Below, in pieces: positions 45,095 to 54,248 of a DNA stretch of 64,000 nucleotides. Made by a program: the position numbers and the translations under genes. The stretch is from Bacteroidaceae bacterium (lineage in GTDB: Bacteria; Bacteroidota; Bacteroidia; Bacteroidales; Bacteroidaceae): the NCBI GenBank assembly GCA_017619585.1, contig JAFZSA010000032.1, positions 1 through 64,000 on the forward strand, written 5' to 3'. The notes beneath the pieces were generated by a model. It was not told where the DNA came from. It ran no database searches and was given only the letters and a program-made list of their open reading frames with translations. How positions within the stretch are numbered: the first letter of the stretch is position 1; each line of letters opens with the position of its first letter.

Positions 45095-46996
45095 ATGAAG
45101 AAGACACTCTTATCATTTATTACACTTCTTATTAGCACCACTATATTTGCGCAGGAGAAACCCTTCACTGTGCCTGCCGTTGAGAACTGGAAGGCAACCA
45201 AGGGAGAACTGCAATGGAATCAGCTGACCAGCATCAGTTATAGCGATGCTTCGTTGCAGGACGAGGCTCAGTACCTTGCTGGCTTCACAGGCAATATACC
45301 TGCCTCATTGGGCAAAGGCGGCACAGTAAACCTTCAGCTCTGCAAAGATAAGAAGCTGGACAAGGAAGGTTATCAGTTAATCGTCACCCCCAAGGGCGTT
45401 ACCATCAAGGCACAAACGGAACAGGGTGTGCTGTGGGGCATCCAGACGCTGCAGCAGCTGAAAGTGCAGGGCAAGCCCCTCGCGTGTGGTACCATTACAG
45501 ACACGCCAGCCTACCCTATGCGTGGCATGATGATAGATGTGGGTCGTAAATACATTCCCCTATCCTATCTGTACAGTCTGGTCAATATGCTCTCTTACTA
45601 CAAGATGAACACCCTGCAGGTGCATCTGAACGATAACGGATTCCGCGATTTCTTCCATGGCAACTGGAACGAGACATATTCGGCTTTCCGCATCGAGAGC
45701 GAACTCTTCCCTGGGCTGACAGCCAAGGACGGCTACTACACCAAGAAAGGGTTCCATGACTTCATTCTCTATGCCAAGACGATGGGCGTGGAGATTATCC
45801 CTGAGTTTGATGCACCGGCACACTCGCTGGCATTCACGCATTATCGCCCTTCATTGGCCTGCGAGGAATACGGAGCCGATCATCTGGATCTGCGCAATCC
45901 TGCCGTCATTCCCTTCCTGGACAGTCTCTATACTGAATATCTGGGCGGTCCCGACCCCGTCTTCTGCTGTCCCCGTATGCACATAGGAACAGATGAATAT
46001 AGCAACAAGGACAGCGTGGTGGTGGAACTGTTCCGTTCCCTGGCCGACCATCTGATTCGCCACGTGGAGAGCTTTGGCAAACAGGCTATGCTGTGGGGCT
46101 CGCTGACCCATGCCAAGGGTAAGACCCCCGTAAAGGCCGAGAATGTAATGATGCAGATGTGGTACAACGGCTATGCCAACCCCAAGGATATGAAGGCTGC
46201 AGGTTACCAGATGGTCAGCATCCCCGACCGCAACGTCTATATTGTCCCCGAGGCAGGATACTACTTCAACTACCTGAACTGCAAACACCTCTATGAAAGA
46301 TGGACTCCGGCTCAGATTGGCGACCAGCGTTTCGAGGAGCGCGACCCACAGATTTCAGGTGGTATGTTTGCCGTCTGGAATGACATCTGCGGCAACGGTA
46401 TTTCCGTAGGCGATATCCACCACCGAGTCTTCCCTGCCGTGCAGGTAATAGCAGAGAAAACATGGCGTGCCGTTAACGATACTTTGGGTTATAACACCTG
46501 GGACAAACAACGTAAAGCATTAGATGAAGGATATAAGTGTAACCAACTGGGTAATACGCAGATAGAACTTTCAAGCATAAAGCCAAATACCATCATCAAC
46601 CCCAGCGATGAGGCACAGATTGGCTATGACTATCAAGTGGACTTTGACATCACCTGGGCAGCAGAACCCAAGGGTACTATCCTGACAGAAAATCCCTACT
46701 CTTGCGTCTGGCTTTCTGACCCCATCGGTGGCTGGTTGGGTTACTCACGCGATGGTTACCTCTACACCTTCAAATATAAGGGCCGTGCCGGCAAGAAGGA
46801 GCACATCAGCATCAAGGGCACCAACCGCAGCACCTCGCTCTACGTGGATGGCAAATTGGTGCAGGAACTGGGCATAGAAAGACGCTTCGCCAGCGAGAAG
46901 AAGCAATACAACTACATCCGCACCCTCATCTTCCCCCTCCAGAAGACCGGTGCCTTCAGTAGTCAGATAACAAACTTTAAGGCGAAAAAAGTATGA
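45095..46996 (+). CDS. Secreted GH20 beta-N-acetylhexosaminidase, first copy
   Basis: This is a 633-residue protein with a signal peptide (MKKTLLSFITLLISTTIFAQ). The GH20b N-terminal domain (about 25-145) precedes the TIM-barrel: 'YPMRGMMIDVGRKYIPLSYLYSLVNMLSYYKMNTLQVHLNDN' and the catalytic D300-E301 in 'MHIGTDEYSN'. GH20 enzymes remove terminal GlcNAc or GalNAc by substrate-assisted catalysis. A C-terminal laminin-G/concanavalin-like domain ('YSCVWLSDPIGGWLGYSRDGYLYTF') ends the protein. I chose ATG 45095, downstream of the -7 box. It overlaps the second copy by four bases (ATGA). Confidence 0.92.
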   Translation: MKKTLLSFITLLISTTIFAQEKPFTVPAVENWKATKGELQWNQLTSISYSDASLQDEAQYLAGFTGNIPASLGKGGTVNLQLCKDKKLDKEGYQLIVTPKGVTIKAQTEQGVLWGIQTLQQLKVQGKPLACGTITDTPAYPMRGMMIDVGRKYIPLSYLYSLVNMLSYYKMNTLQVHLNDNGFRDFFHGNWNETYSAFRIESELFPGLTAKDGYYTKKGFHDFILYAKTMGVEIIPEFDAPAHSLAFTHYRPSLACEEYGADHLDLRNPAVIPFLDSLYTEYLGGPDPVFCCPRMHIGTDEYSNKDSVVVELFRSLADHLIRHVESFGKQAMLWGSLTHAKGKTPVKAENVMMQMWYNGYANPKDMKAAGYQMVSIPDRNVYIVPEAGYYFNYLNCKHLYERWTPAQIGDQRFEERDPQISGGMFAVWNDICGNGISVGDIHHRVFPAVQVIAEKTWRAVNDTLGYNTWDKQRKALDEGYKCNQLGNTQIELSSIKPNTIINPSDEAQIGYDYQVDFDITWAAEPKGTILTENPYSCVWLSDPIGGWLGYSRDGYLYTFKYKGRAGKKEHISIKGTNRSTSLYVDGKLVQELGIERRFASEKKQYNYIRTLIFPLQKTGAFSSQITNFKAKKV

Positions 46997-48900
46997 AAAA
47001 GACACTAACAACACTTCTTACCCTCCTGGCATGCACCGCTATCTTTGCGCAGGAGAAACCATTCGTGGTGCCAGCCATCGAGAACTGGAAGGCTGCCAAG
47101 GGAGAACTGCAATGGAATCAACTGACCAGCATCAGTTATAGCGATGCTTCGTTGCAGGACGAGGCTCAATACCTTGCTGGCTTCACAGGCAATATACCTG
47201 CCTCATTGGGTAAGGGTGGCGTTGTAAACCTTCAGCTCTGCAAGGACAAGAAACTGGGCGCTGAGGGCTATCAACTAATCGTCACCCCCAAGGGCGTTAC
47301 CATCAAGGCTCAGACTGAACAGGGCGTGCTGTGGGGTATTCAGACATTACAGCAGCTGAAGGTGCAGGGCAAGCCCCTCACTTGCGGCACCATAACAGAT
47401 ACGCCCGCCTATGCCATTCGTGGCGCCATGGTGGATGTGGGGCGTAAGTTCATGCCCCTCTCCTACCTCTACAGCCTGGTGGAGATGATGTCGTACTACA
47501 AGATGAACACCCTACAGGTGCATCTGAACGACTGCGGCTCGAACAACTTTTACAACGATAACTGGGACGAGACCTATGCTGCCTTCCGTATGGAGAGCGA
47601 CTACTTCCCCGAACTGACAGCCAAGGACGGCTACTACACCAAGAAAGGTTTCCACGACTTCATCCTCTATGCCAAGAAGATGGGCGTGGAGATTATCCCC
47701 GAGTTGGACACACCATCGCACTCGCTGTGCTTCTCACACTACCGTCCTTCGTTGGCCAGCAAGGATTACGGCAAGAACCACCTGGATCTGCGCAACCCAG
47801 AGCTCCGTCCTTTCCTTGACAGCCTCTATGCCGAGTATCTGGGTGGTCCCGACCCTGTCTTCTGCTGCCCCCGCATGCACATAGGTGTGGACGAGTACAG
47901 CAACAAGGACAAGGACGTGGTAGAGCTGTTCCGCGGCCTTGTTGACCACCTTATCCGCGAGGTGGAACGCTACGGCAAGCAAGCCGTATTCTGGGGTCAG
48001 CTGACCCACGCCAAGGGCGAGACACCCGTCAAGGCAGAAAACGTGATGATGGAGATGTGGTACAACCGTTATGCCAATCCCAAGGATATGAAGGCACTGG
48101 GCTATCAGATGATTACTGTTCCCAGCCGTCAGGTCTATCTGGTTCCTGCAGCCGGGTATTACTTCGACTATCTGAACTGCAAGATGCTCTACGAGACATG
48201 GACGCCTGCCAACATTGCCGGCGAGATATTCCCAGAGCGTGACCCACAAATTCATGGCGGTATGTTCTGCGTCTGGAACGACATCTGTTACAACGGCATC
48301 TCCGTTGGCGATATTCACCACCGCATGGTGCCTGCCGTTCAGATTATATCAGAGAAGACCTGGCACGCCGTAAACGACACCATTGGCTATGCCGCATGGG
48401 ATAAGGGACGCCAGAAACTGGGCGAAGGCTACAAGTGCAACCAGCTGGGCAACACACAGATGGAACTTTCAGAGCTAAAGCCTAACAGATTCATCAACAA
48501 GAGCAACGAGGCTCAAATAGGTTACGACTATCAGGTGGAATTCGACATCACCTGGGCTTCAGAGCCCGATGGCACCATCCTGACGGAAGGTCCCTATGCC
48601 AAAGTATGGCTGGCAGACCCCATAGGCGGATGGATAGGCTTCAGTCGCGACGGTTACCTGTATACCTTTAAATATAAGGGTAAGGTAGGCAAAAAGGAGC
48701 ACCTGGCTATCAAGGGTACTAACCACAGCACATCACTCTACGTAAATGGCAAGCTGGTGCAGGAGTTGGGCATAGAAAAGCGCTATTACACCAAGGACAA
48801 GACCTACAACTACGTCCGCACCCTTGTTTTCCCTTTACAGAAAACGGGTAAGTTCAATAGCAAAATCACAAACTTCAAAGCAAAGAAGATTAGGGATTAG
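46993..48900 (+). CDS. Secreted GH20 beta-N-acetylhexosaminidase, second copy
   Basis: This 635-residue paralogue of the preceding gene has the same layout: signal peptide, GH20b domain, TIM-barrel with D300-E301 in 'MHIGVDEYSN', and C-terminal lectin-like domain. The N-terminal 140 residues are almost identical to copy 1, while the catalytic domain differs more (for example 'HLNDCGSNNFYNDNWDE' against 'HLNDNGFRDFFHGNWNE'). Different substrate preference is likely. Translation is coupled to copy 1. The last codons ('KKIRD') and stop come from the start of a GGGATTAG tandem repeat. Confidence 0.92.
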   Translation: MKKTLTTLLTLLACTAIFAQEKPFVVPAIENWKAAKGELQWNQLTSISYSDASLQDEAQYLAGFTGNIPASLGKGGVVNLQLCKDKKLGAEGYQLIVTPKGVTIKAQTEQGVLWGIQTLQQLKVQGKPLTCGTITDTPAYAIRGAMVDVGRKFMPLSYLYSLVEMMSYYKMNTLQVHLNDCGSNNFYNDNWDETYAAFRMESDYFPELTAKDGYYTKKGFHDFILYAKKMGVEIIPELDTPSHSLCFSHYRPSLASKDYGKNHLDLRNPELRPFLDSLYAEYLGGPDPVFCCPRMHIGVDEYSNKDKDVVELFRGLVDHLIREVERYGKQAVFWGQLTHAKGETPVKAENVMMEMWYNRYANPKDMKALGYQMITVPSRQVYLVPAAGYYFDYLNCKMLYETWTPANIAGEIFPERDPQIHGGMFCVWNDICYNGISVGDIHHRMVPAVQIISEKTWHAVNDTIGYAAWDKGRQKLGEGYKCNQLGNTQMELSELKPNRFINKSNEAQIGYDYQVEFDITWASEPDGTILTEGPYAKVWLADPIGGWIGFSRDGYLYTFKYKGKVGKKEHLAIKGTNHSTSLYVNGKLVQELGIEKRYYTKDKTYNYVRTLVFPLQKTGKFNSKITNFKAKKIRD

Positions 48901-48920
48901 GGATTAGAGATTAGGGCGAC
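48890..48920. repeat. GGGATTA/GAGATTAG tandem repeat at gene end
   Basis: Four units of ATTAGGG/ATTAGAG type span the stop codon of the second GH20 gene. A matching run (ATTAGAGATTAGAG) ends the BspA-like gene at 52858-52880. Further along (48943-48972) lie GTAATAACG repeats. Confidence 0.7.
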
Positions 48921-49011
48921 CTCCAAAAAAGACTATCGTAATAACGTTATGACGTAATAACGTAATAACGAAAGGCCGCCAATCCGGATTTTCCGGTTAC
49001 CATAACGGGTT

Positions 49012-49092
49012 GCAAAGCACAAAAATAAGCGAAAAAACAGAAAAATATGAATTATGAATTGTGAATTGTGAATTAATTTTTGCACCTTTGCA
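49012..49092 (+). repeat. Left copy of a direct repeat flanking the BspA-like gene
   Basis: GCAAAGCACAAAAATAAGCG, then A-rich, then TGAATTATGAATTGTGAATT units and AATTAATT...TTTGCACC. It resembles 52887-52970 over about 80 bases with small changes. It forms the leader of the BspA-like gene. Confidence 0.75.
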
Positions 49093-49114
49093 TTAGAATA
49101 TAAAAATTGTTATT

Positions 49115-52100
49115 ATGACCAAGATCCCGTTTTTACGTAGTTTTACACTATTTCTCTTTCTTCTCATAGCAAATATCAGCCAGGCACAGGATGCCTGCTA
49201 CCTGTTAGGTACCGACGGAGAAGGCGCAAAGGCCAACCTTGCTTCTGCCACGCTGGTCAAGGTCAGCGACGGCGTGTTTGAAGGCAAAGCAACCTTTACA
49301 GAATCAAATGCTTTTTATATTGCCACAAAGTTGGCCGCCACAGCCGACGACTGGGAAAGCATAAAGGACGACGTATGGTGCGGATCCCGGCAAGGGGCCA
49401 GAGTAACTTTAGGGAGAGCTTATGCCTTGTATAAGGGCTACCAAGAAGGCTACTTTTTTACACTAAGAACTAGTGGAACCTTTAATGTCATTGTAGATTT
49501 CAACCGAGCGTTATTTCAAGTATCTCCGAATTTTGACCCAGATCCGGACCCAGATCCGGATCCAGATCCGAATCCCGTCTATTATCTCAACGAGGAGAGC
49601 AAGGGCGGCTGCTACCTGTTCTGCTTCTTGGGAAAGAACGTGGCAGATAAATCCATATACAATTTTACGCAGCCCTCGGCCACACTCCAGCCCACCGAGA
49701 CCGACGGCGTTTATGCCGGCAACGTCCAGTTTGCCAGCTCGGCCTTTACCATCACGAGGGCTCTGACCACACTGGATGTAAGACTCAACGACGATCTGTT
49801 TTATGAAGTCATGGATTCGCTACGCCCCTATCGCTACAGTCATCCCAAAGACTTGGTTACCTTCAACGAGAAAGAGGAGATGGAACCCGACCAGGACTGG
49901 AAGGACTATGTCGACTTCTGGGTGCGCGACTACGACCCCTCTCACACCTACTACGTTAAGGTCGATTTCAACACCAACCAGATGGCCGTATGCACATCGC
50001 AGAACGAAGACCCGTTCATGAAGCAGGACAACGAGCCAGATGATGACACCCCCGTTGACGTGCCCGACATCGACCTGACATCAGGCGCACACTTCACCAT
50101 CAACCTCACCCAACCCGGTACGCTGAAGCAGAAACTTACGAATGCGGTATTCGCCACCGACTACGACCTTGTAGATTTCCTTACCGTGAAGGGTAAGATG
50201 GGTGCTGCCGACATCGTATATCTAAAAGCGCAGGAAGGATTGGTTTCGCAACTGCAATACCTGGACCTCTCGCAGGTGGAGCTGGTGTATGACGACGGAG
50301 AGTATTATTCATATACCTACCAGAAGAACTGGGGTAGCTTTGGCGGTTTCATTGAATACCATACCGATATCTACACGTTATCGGAAGAGAACAAAGACGA
50401 GGAAGGGAATGGCGGATTCAGCGGCGCCACAACAAGCGAGGTCACCTACCATCGCCGTAACGACCTTGAAATAGCTTTCGATGGAATGAAGTATCTCCGA
50501 CAGTGCAAACTACCAAAAGGACTGAAGGGAGTGGGTAACGGCATCTTGGTTAACACACCACTGGAGAAGGTTTCTCTGCCCACAGCACCCACTTATATTG
50601 CCGATGCGGCTTTCAAAGGTACTAATCTGAAATCCATCGAACTTCCCGAATCTGTTGACAGCCTTGGGCACACATGCTTCGCGAATACACCGCTTCAGCA
50701 GATAGACATCAGCCATGTAACCCGTTTTGGCGCCAACTGTCTGGAGGGAACAAGTCTGAAGACGGCAGAATTGCACAACAGCCTGAAAACCATTCCGGAA
50801 GGTCTCTTTAACAGATGCCAGAAGCTGACCTCAGTAACCTTCCCCACCTCGGTCCAGACCATCGGCAACAGCGCCTTCAGCGGTTGCGGAATAACCACGA
50901 TAACCATTCCCAACTCGGTCCAGGCCATCGGCAACAGCGCTTTCAGCGGTTGCAGAATAACCACGATAACCATTCCCAACTCGGTCACGGAAATCGGAAA
51001 TAATGCATTTGGGGGCTGCGAGAATTTGACTTCTGTCAGCATGGGCGATGGAGTGAAGAGAATTGGCGCAGGAGCCTTTGCAGGATGTATGAAGTTGAAG
51101 GACGTAACCCTCTCTGCCAATATAGAAGAAATAGGCAACGATGCCTTTGGCAGCGAATATTACGGCTATATCCCTTGGGTGAAAAGAATGCCAGTAGAAG
51201 ACGGCGTGAAATATATCGGCAAGATTGCCTATAGATTTATTCCTGAACGTGATGACTATGGAATCCCTCAACCACGCGCTATTACAATTAAGGAGGGCAC
51301 GGTGTCGGTAAGCGATGCCTTCGCCTACAGGGAAGACGACATTGAATATTTCAATGGAGTCATCACGGGCATCACCCTGCCCTCCACACTGCGCATTCTG
51401 GGAACGGATTGCTTCATTGGGGCTGATATAAGCACTATTGAACTACCGGAGTCGCTAGAGAAGATAGGTGCATTTGCCTTTGCAGGATGTGGCAAGCTGC
51501 GTCGCGTGACCATCCCACGAAAGGTGAAACACATCGGCTATGGTGCCTTTGAGGGCTCTGGACTAGTTCGTGTGAATTACAATGCTACGGAGGCATCAAC
51601 CTATAACGAACGAAACGACTATCTCTACAACAGTCACGGTTTATCGTATGACTATGGCGCTATATTCCCCCCAAGCGTAACACGCGTCATCATTGGTGAG
51701 GGTGTCAAGACAATTCCTCCGTATCTATTCTACGGATGCGAGAATCTGGTTCGTGTGCAGATGGCAAGCACCGTGGAAACAATAGGCGAGAGAGCCTTTT
51801 GTTCAGGCAACAACTTGGAATATATCGATCTGCCGGCAGCACTTAAGTCCATCGGAGATAATGCTTTCCCAAGTGTCACCTATTGCACGGCCTACATGAA
51901 AGAACCATTCCCATTAACATCCCGACCTTCTGACGAAGAGATACTGAACAATGAGGACATTAGAAGAGAACTTGAGCGCGGTAATTCTGTTAACAGTGCC
52001 TACGGTAGTAACGCACCATTCGGAGTCGTTTTGTACTATTACCATATTGAACCGGACAGAACGCTGACATGGGGCGAAGTAACGGTCAGTTCATATAGTC

Positions 52101-52876
52101 AAAGGAAACGTGTTTTGAAAGTGCCAAACGGATCACTATCGGCATACCAAGGAGAAAACACTTGGGCATTATTCTTCCAAGAAATAACCACGTTCGACGG
52201 GGCTTCTGCTGCAGAAACCATTGAAAAAACAACTACTGTCAGTGTTAAACAGAGTGTTACAGAAGAAACCGACCTCTCAAGCACTATGATGGGCAATGTC
52301 TTCGTTACCCTCGATACAGAGGACAGTGGCGACGGCTACAACGCTGAGCAAGGATGTCTGATTATCAACTCCACAGTCACCGACGAAGGACTGGCCGCTG
52401 CCACAGCAGACAATTCCGATGACCTCACAGTGAAGAATTATTTCAACGGACTGATTCTTGAGGTTCCTGCTGGTAAAGGGAATATTGTTATCGACTGCAA
52501 GACATTAGGATCACGTGCCATTTATGTTAAGATAGGTACAAATGAGCCTCAGATGATCAGTGCCGCCAACCGCAATACGGTCAGCGTGGACTATGACGTC
52601 TTGTTGAATTCCCGTATCTACATCTATGCTGCCAATATCCAACAAGCAAATGTTGCAGAATATCAGGTACGCAGGGCAACTGCCTATGCCAACGATGATG
52701 CTGTGGAAATATATGGGCTTAGCATTAATATAATAGAAGATAATCAGGATGCCATCAAAGACATCCAGTCAACCACAGGAAAAGTCCAAAAGGTATACGA
52801 GAACGGACACATCAACATTCTTACCCCCAACGGCAAGAAGTATTCTGTGGATGGTAGATTAGAGATTAGAGATTAG
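49115..52876 (+). CDS. Secreted BspA-like leucine-rich repeat protein
   Basis: This 1253-residue protein has a signal peptide (FTLFLFLLIANISQAQ), two N-terminal modules joined by a (DP)n linker (49528-49575, 'DPDPDPDPDPNP'), and from about residue 470 a long run of LRR_5/BspA repeats ('IGNSAFSGC.ITTITIPNSV', 'IEEIGNDAFGS', 'IGERAFCSGNNLEYIDLP'). Such proteins are surface adhesins or binding scaffolds in oral and gut Bacteroidales. Two LRR units (50870-50990) are near-identical at DNA level, a sign of recent unit duplication. The end 'GHINILTPNGKKYSVDGRLEIRD' has tail-like features; its last residues come from a GATTAGA repeat. Confidence 0.9.
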   Translation: MTKIPFLRSFTLFLFLLIANISQAQDACYLLGTDGEGAKANLASATLVKVSDGVFEGKATFTESNAFYIATKLAATADDWESIKDDVWCGSRQGARVTLGRAYALYKGYQEGYFFTLRTSGTFNVIVDFNRALFQVSPNFDPDPDPDPDPDPNPVYYLNEESKGGCYLFCFLGKNVADKSIYNFTQPSATLQPTETDGVYAGNVQFASSAFTITRALTTLDVRLNDDLFYEVMDSLRPYRYSHPKDLVTFNEKEEMEPDQDWKDYVDFWVRDYDPSHTYYVKVDFNTNQMAVCTSQNEDPFMKQDNEPDDDTPVDVPDIDLTSGAHFTINLTQPGTLKQKLTNAVFATDYDLVDFLTVKGKMGAADIVYLKAQEGLVSQLQYLDLSQVELVYDDGEYYSYTYQKNWGSFGGFIEYHTDIYTLSEENKDEEGNGGFSGATTSEVTYHRRNDLEIAFDGMKYLRQCKLPKGLKGVGNGILVNTPLEKVSLPTAPTYIADAAFKGTNLKSIELPESVDSLGHTCFANTPLQQIDISHVTRFGANCLEGTSLKTAELHNSLKTIPEGLFNRCQKLTSVTFPTSVQTIGNSAFSGCGITTITIPNSVQAIGNSAFSGCRITTITIPNSVTEIGNNAFGGCENLTSVSMGDGVKRIGAGAFAGCMKLKDVTLSANIEEIGNDAFGSEYYGYIPWVKRMPVEDGVKYIGKIAYRFIPERDDYGIPQPRAITIKEGTVSVSDAFAYREDDIEYFNGVITGITLPSTLRILGTDCFIGADISTIELPESLEKIGAFAFAGCGKLRRVTIPRKVKHIGYGAFEGSGLVRVNYNATEASTYNERNDYLYNSHGLSYDYGAIFPPSVTRVIIGEGVKTIPPYLFYGCENLVRVQMASTVETIGERAFCSGNNLEYIDLPAALKSIGDNAFPSVTYCTAYMKEPFPLTSRPSDEEILNNEDIRRELERGNSVNSAYGSNAPFGVVLYYYHIEPDRTLTWGEVTVSSYSQRKRVLKVPNGSLSAYQGENTWALFFQEITTFDGASAAETIEKTTTVSVKQSVTEETDLSSTMMGNVFVTLDTEDSGDGYNAEQGCLIINSTVTDEGLAAATADNSDDLTVKNYFNGLILEVPAGKGNIVIDCKTLGSRAIYVKIGTNEPQMISAANRNTVSVDYDVLLNSRIYIYAANIQQANVAEYQVRRATAYANDDAVEIYGLSINIIEDNQDAIKDIQSTTGKVQKVYENGHINILTPNGKKYSVDGRLEIRD

Positions 52877-52886
52877 AAAATTGGGG

Positions 52887-52970
52887 GCAAAAAGCACAAA
52901 AATGAGCGGGAAAAGAAAAATTATGAATTATGAATTGTGAATTATGAATTAATTGTTGTATCTTTGCACC
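52887..52970 (+). repeat. Right copy of the direct repeat flanking the BspA-like gene
   Basis: GCAAAAAGCACAAAAATGAG, then A-rich, TGAATTATGAATTGTGAATT units, and TATCTTTGCACC (the tRNA promoter). Confidence 0.75.
52959..52966 (+). promoter_or_regulatory. Promoter -7 box of tRNA-Arg
   Basis: TATCTTTG fits the consensus, 24 bases before the tRNA. Confidence 0.75.
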
Positions 52971-52990
52971 CGCTTAACAGCAAATAGGTT

Positions 52991-53065
52991 GGTTCGGTAG
53001 CTCAGTTGGATTAGAGCAGCAGCCTTCTAAGCTGCGGGTCATGGGTTCGAGCCCCATCCGAATCA
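52991..53065 (+). tRNA. tRNA-Arg (TCT)
   Basis: The acceptor GGTTCGG pairs with CCGAATC (one G-T pair); the anticodon stem-loop is GCAGC-CTTCTAA-GCTGC with anticodon TCT; the T arm is ATGGG-TTCGAGC-CCCAT. The discriminator is A; CCA is not encoded. Confidence 0.96.
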
Positions 53066-53069
53066 CAAA

Positions 53070-53100
53070 AGAGCTCTCAGGTTTCTGGGAGCTCTTTTTT
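53070..53100 (+). terminator. Terminator of tRNA-Arg
   Basis: AGAGCTCTCAG (53070-53080) pairs with CTGGGAGCTCT (53085-53095), one G-T pair, followed by a T-run. Confidence 0.9.
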
Positions 53101-53152
53101 AGTCGGCTATCGCCTTTATCTTCTTATATCTACTAAACATCCGAAACTTCAA

Positions 53153-53458
53153 TTATTCATAGTATTCAATTTGTAACTCATCACTCACTATATAATCCTC
53201 GTGGTCGTCATCATAGAGATAGACAATGCGGAGTCCACGATATGATGCAGGTACCTTAAGCGTTTCCAGCAGATGCCATCGTGGGCGACCAAAGTCGTAA
53301 GATGCACGGTCCAGCAGCAGGCGGTTGCTCACCCAGTCAAACTGATAGTACCCGCCACCTATGCATTGGTCATCCCCTATCAGCAAATCCTTATGCTGAT
53401 TCACCATACCCAAACGCAGATATCCGTCCATTGTAATTACGAACTTCGGTAGTGCCAT
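53153..53458 (-). CDS. Hypothetical small protein
   Basis: This 101-residue protein matches no family I recognise. It is a compact, probably beta-rich cytoplasmic protein ('MALPKFVITMDGYLRLGMVNQHKDLL', 'RLLLDRASYDFGRPRWHLLETLKVP') with an acidic end. No signal peptide. It has two candidate tandem promoters on the minus strand (53486-53493 and 53571-53578), each with the CGCTCACTTAATCG spacer. Confidence 0.75.
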   Translation of the reverse strand: MALPKFVITMDGYLRLGMVNQHKDLLIGDDQCIGGGYYQFDWVSNRLLLDRASYDFGRPRWHLLETLKVPASYRGLRIVYLYDDDHEDYIVSDELQIEYYE

Positions 53459-53485
53459 AGATAATCCTTTTCTTTATTTCATATG

Positions 53486-53653
53486 CAAAAATACGATTAA
53501 GTGAGCGGAATACAAAATAAATAACTTTTATTTTTATTCCCGAACGAGAGTATTTTTGAGACGATAGTCTCAAAATTACGATTAAGTGAGCGGAATACAA
53601 AATAAATCTTGTTTATTTTTATTTTGTGTTGTTATCACTTAATCGTATCTTTG
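53486..53653. promoter_or_regulatory. Three promoters with shared TCACTTAATCG spacer
   Basis: Minus-strand boxes TATTTTTG (53486-53493) and TAATTTTG (53571-53578) and plus-strand box TATCTTTG (53646-53653) are each directly preceded by TCACTTAATCG (plus-strand copy 53635-53645). Both minus copies lie in a perfect 30-bp direct repeat (53493-53522 and 53578-53607) that carries the -33 TTTTG 19 bases from the -7 box. The pair at 53571/53646 is an 11-bp inverted repeat. The hydrolase ATG (53661) is seven bases after its -7 box. Confidence 0.78.
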
Positions 53654-53660
53654 CAAAGCA

Positions 53661-54242
53661 ATGAAGAAGATATTGTTCCTACACGGATTCTTTGCCAGTG
53701 GCCAATGTGTGCCGGCTATGGCATTAAGGGAGGCTTTCGAGGGCAAGGCTGAGGTGCTGACACCTGATCTGCCGATGCACCCCGGGGAAGCCGTCAGCCT
53801 AATCCGTGAACTATGCCAAAGAGAAAAGCCTGACGTGCTGGTAGGCAACAGCTGCGGCTCGTTCTATGCGCAGATGATAGCGCCTGCATTGGGCATCCCT
53901 GCCCTATTAGGCAATCCCCACTTCCAGATGACGGAATTCCTAAAACCGAGAATCGGAACTCATCAATACAAGTCGCCACGCAGGAACGGCATTCAGGACT
54001 TCATCATTGATGAGCAGTTGATATCTGAATTTGCCGAAATGCAGCAGCATCAGTTTGACAGCTGTACGCCATACGGCCAGGAACACGTATGGGGAATCTT
54101 TGGCGAGCAGGACACCCTAGCCCACTTTGAGCCACTGTTCCTGAAGCACTACACCCATTCATATCATTTCCCTGGCGCACACACCCCTACCGCAGATGAA
54201 GTCCGCACATGGTATGTGCCGCTTATTGAAAAACTACGCTAA
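53661..54242 (+). CDS. YqiA/YcfP-like alpha/beta hydrolase
   Basis: This 193-residue protein begins 'MKKILFLHGFFASGQCVPAMAL'. The nucleophile elbow is 'VGNSCGSFYA' (GxSxG), and the late 'GIFGEQDTLAHFE' (Asp) and 'FPGAHTP' (His) blocks complete the triad. UPF0227-type esterases are similar in size. The substrate is not known. The mRNA leader is extremely short. Confidence 0.88.
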   Translation: MKKILFLHGFFASGQCVPAMALREAFEGKAEVLTPDLPMHPGEAVSLIRELCQREKPDVLVGNSCGSFYAQMIAPALGIPALLGNPHFQMTEFLKPRIGTHQYKSPRRNGIQDFIIDEQLISEFAEMQQHQFDSCTPYGQEHVWGIFGEQDTLAHFEPLFLKHYTHSYHFPGAHTPTADEVRTWYVPLIEKLR

Positions 54243-54248
54243 CCGCTT

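Noticed and set aside
47734..48321. Long minus-strand frames inside the GH20 genes (also 45851-46288)
   Set aside because: They occur at the same relative place in both paralogues and follow from codon bias of the GH20 frames; no family features.
50860..51000. Roughly 60-bp near-identical repeats that could suggest a CRISPR array
   Set aside because: They are in frame leucine-rich repeat units of the BspA-like protein with no variable spacers.
52991..53065. tRNA-Arg as an integration site for a genomic island
   Set aside because: No integrase gene and no repeated tRNA 3' end were found in the window; only the leader repeats are seen.
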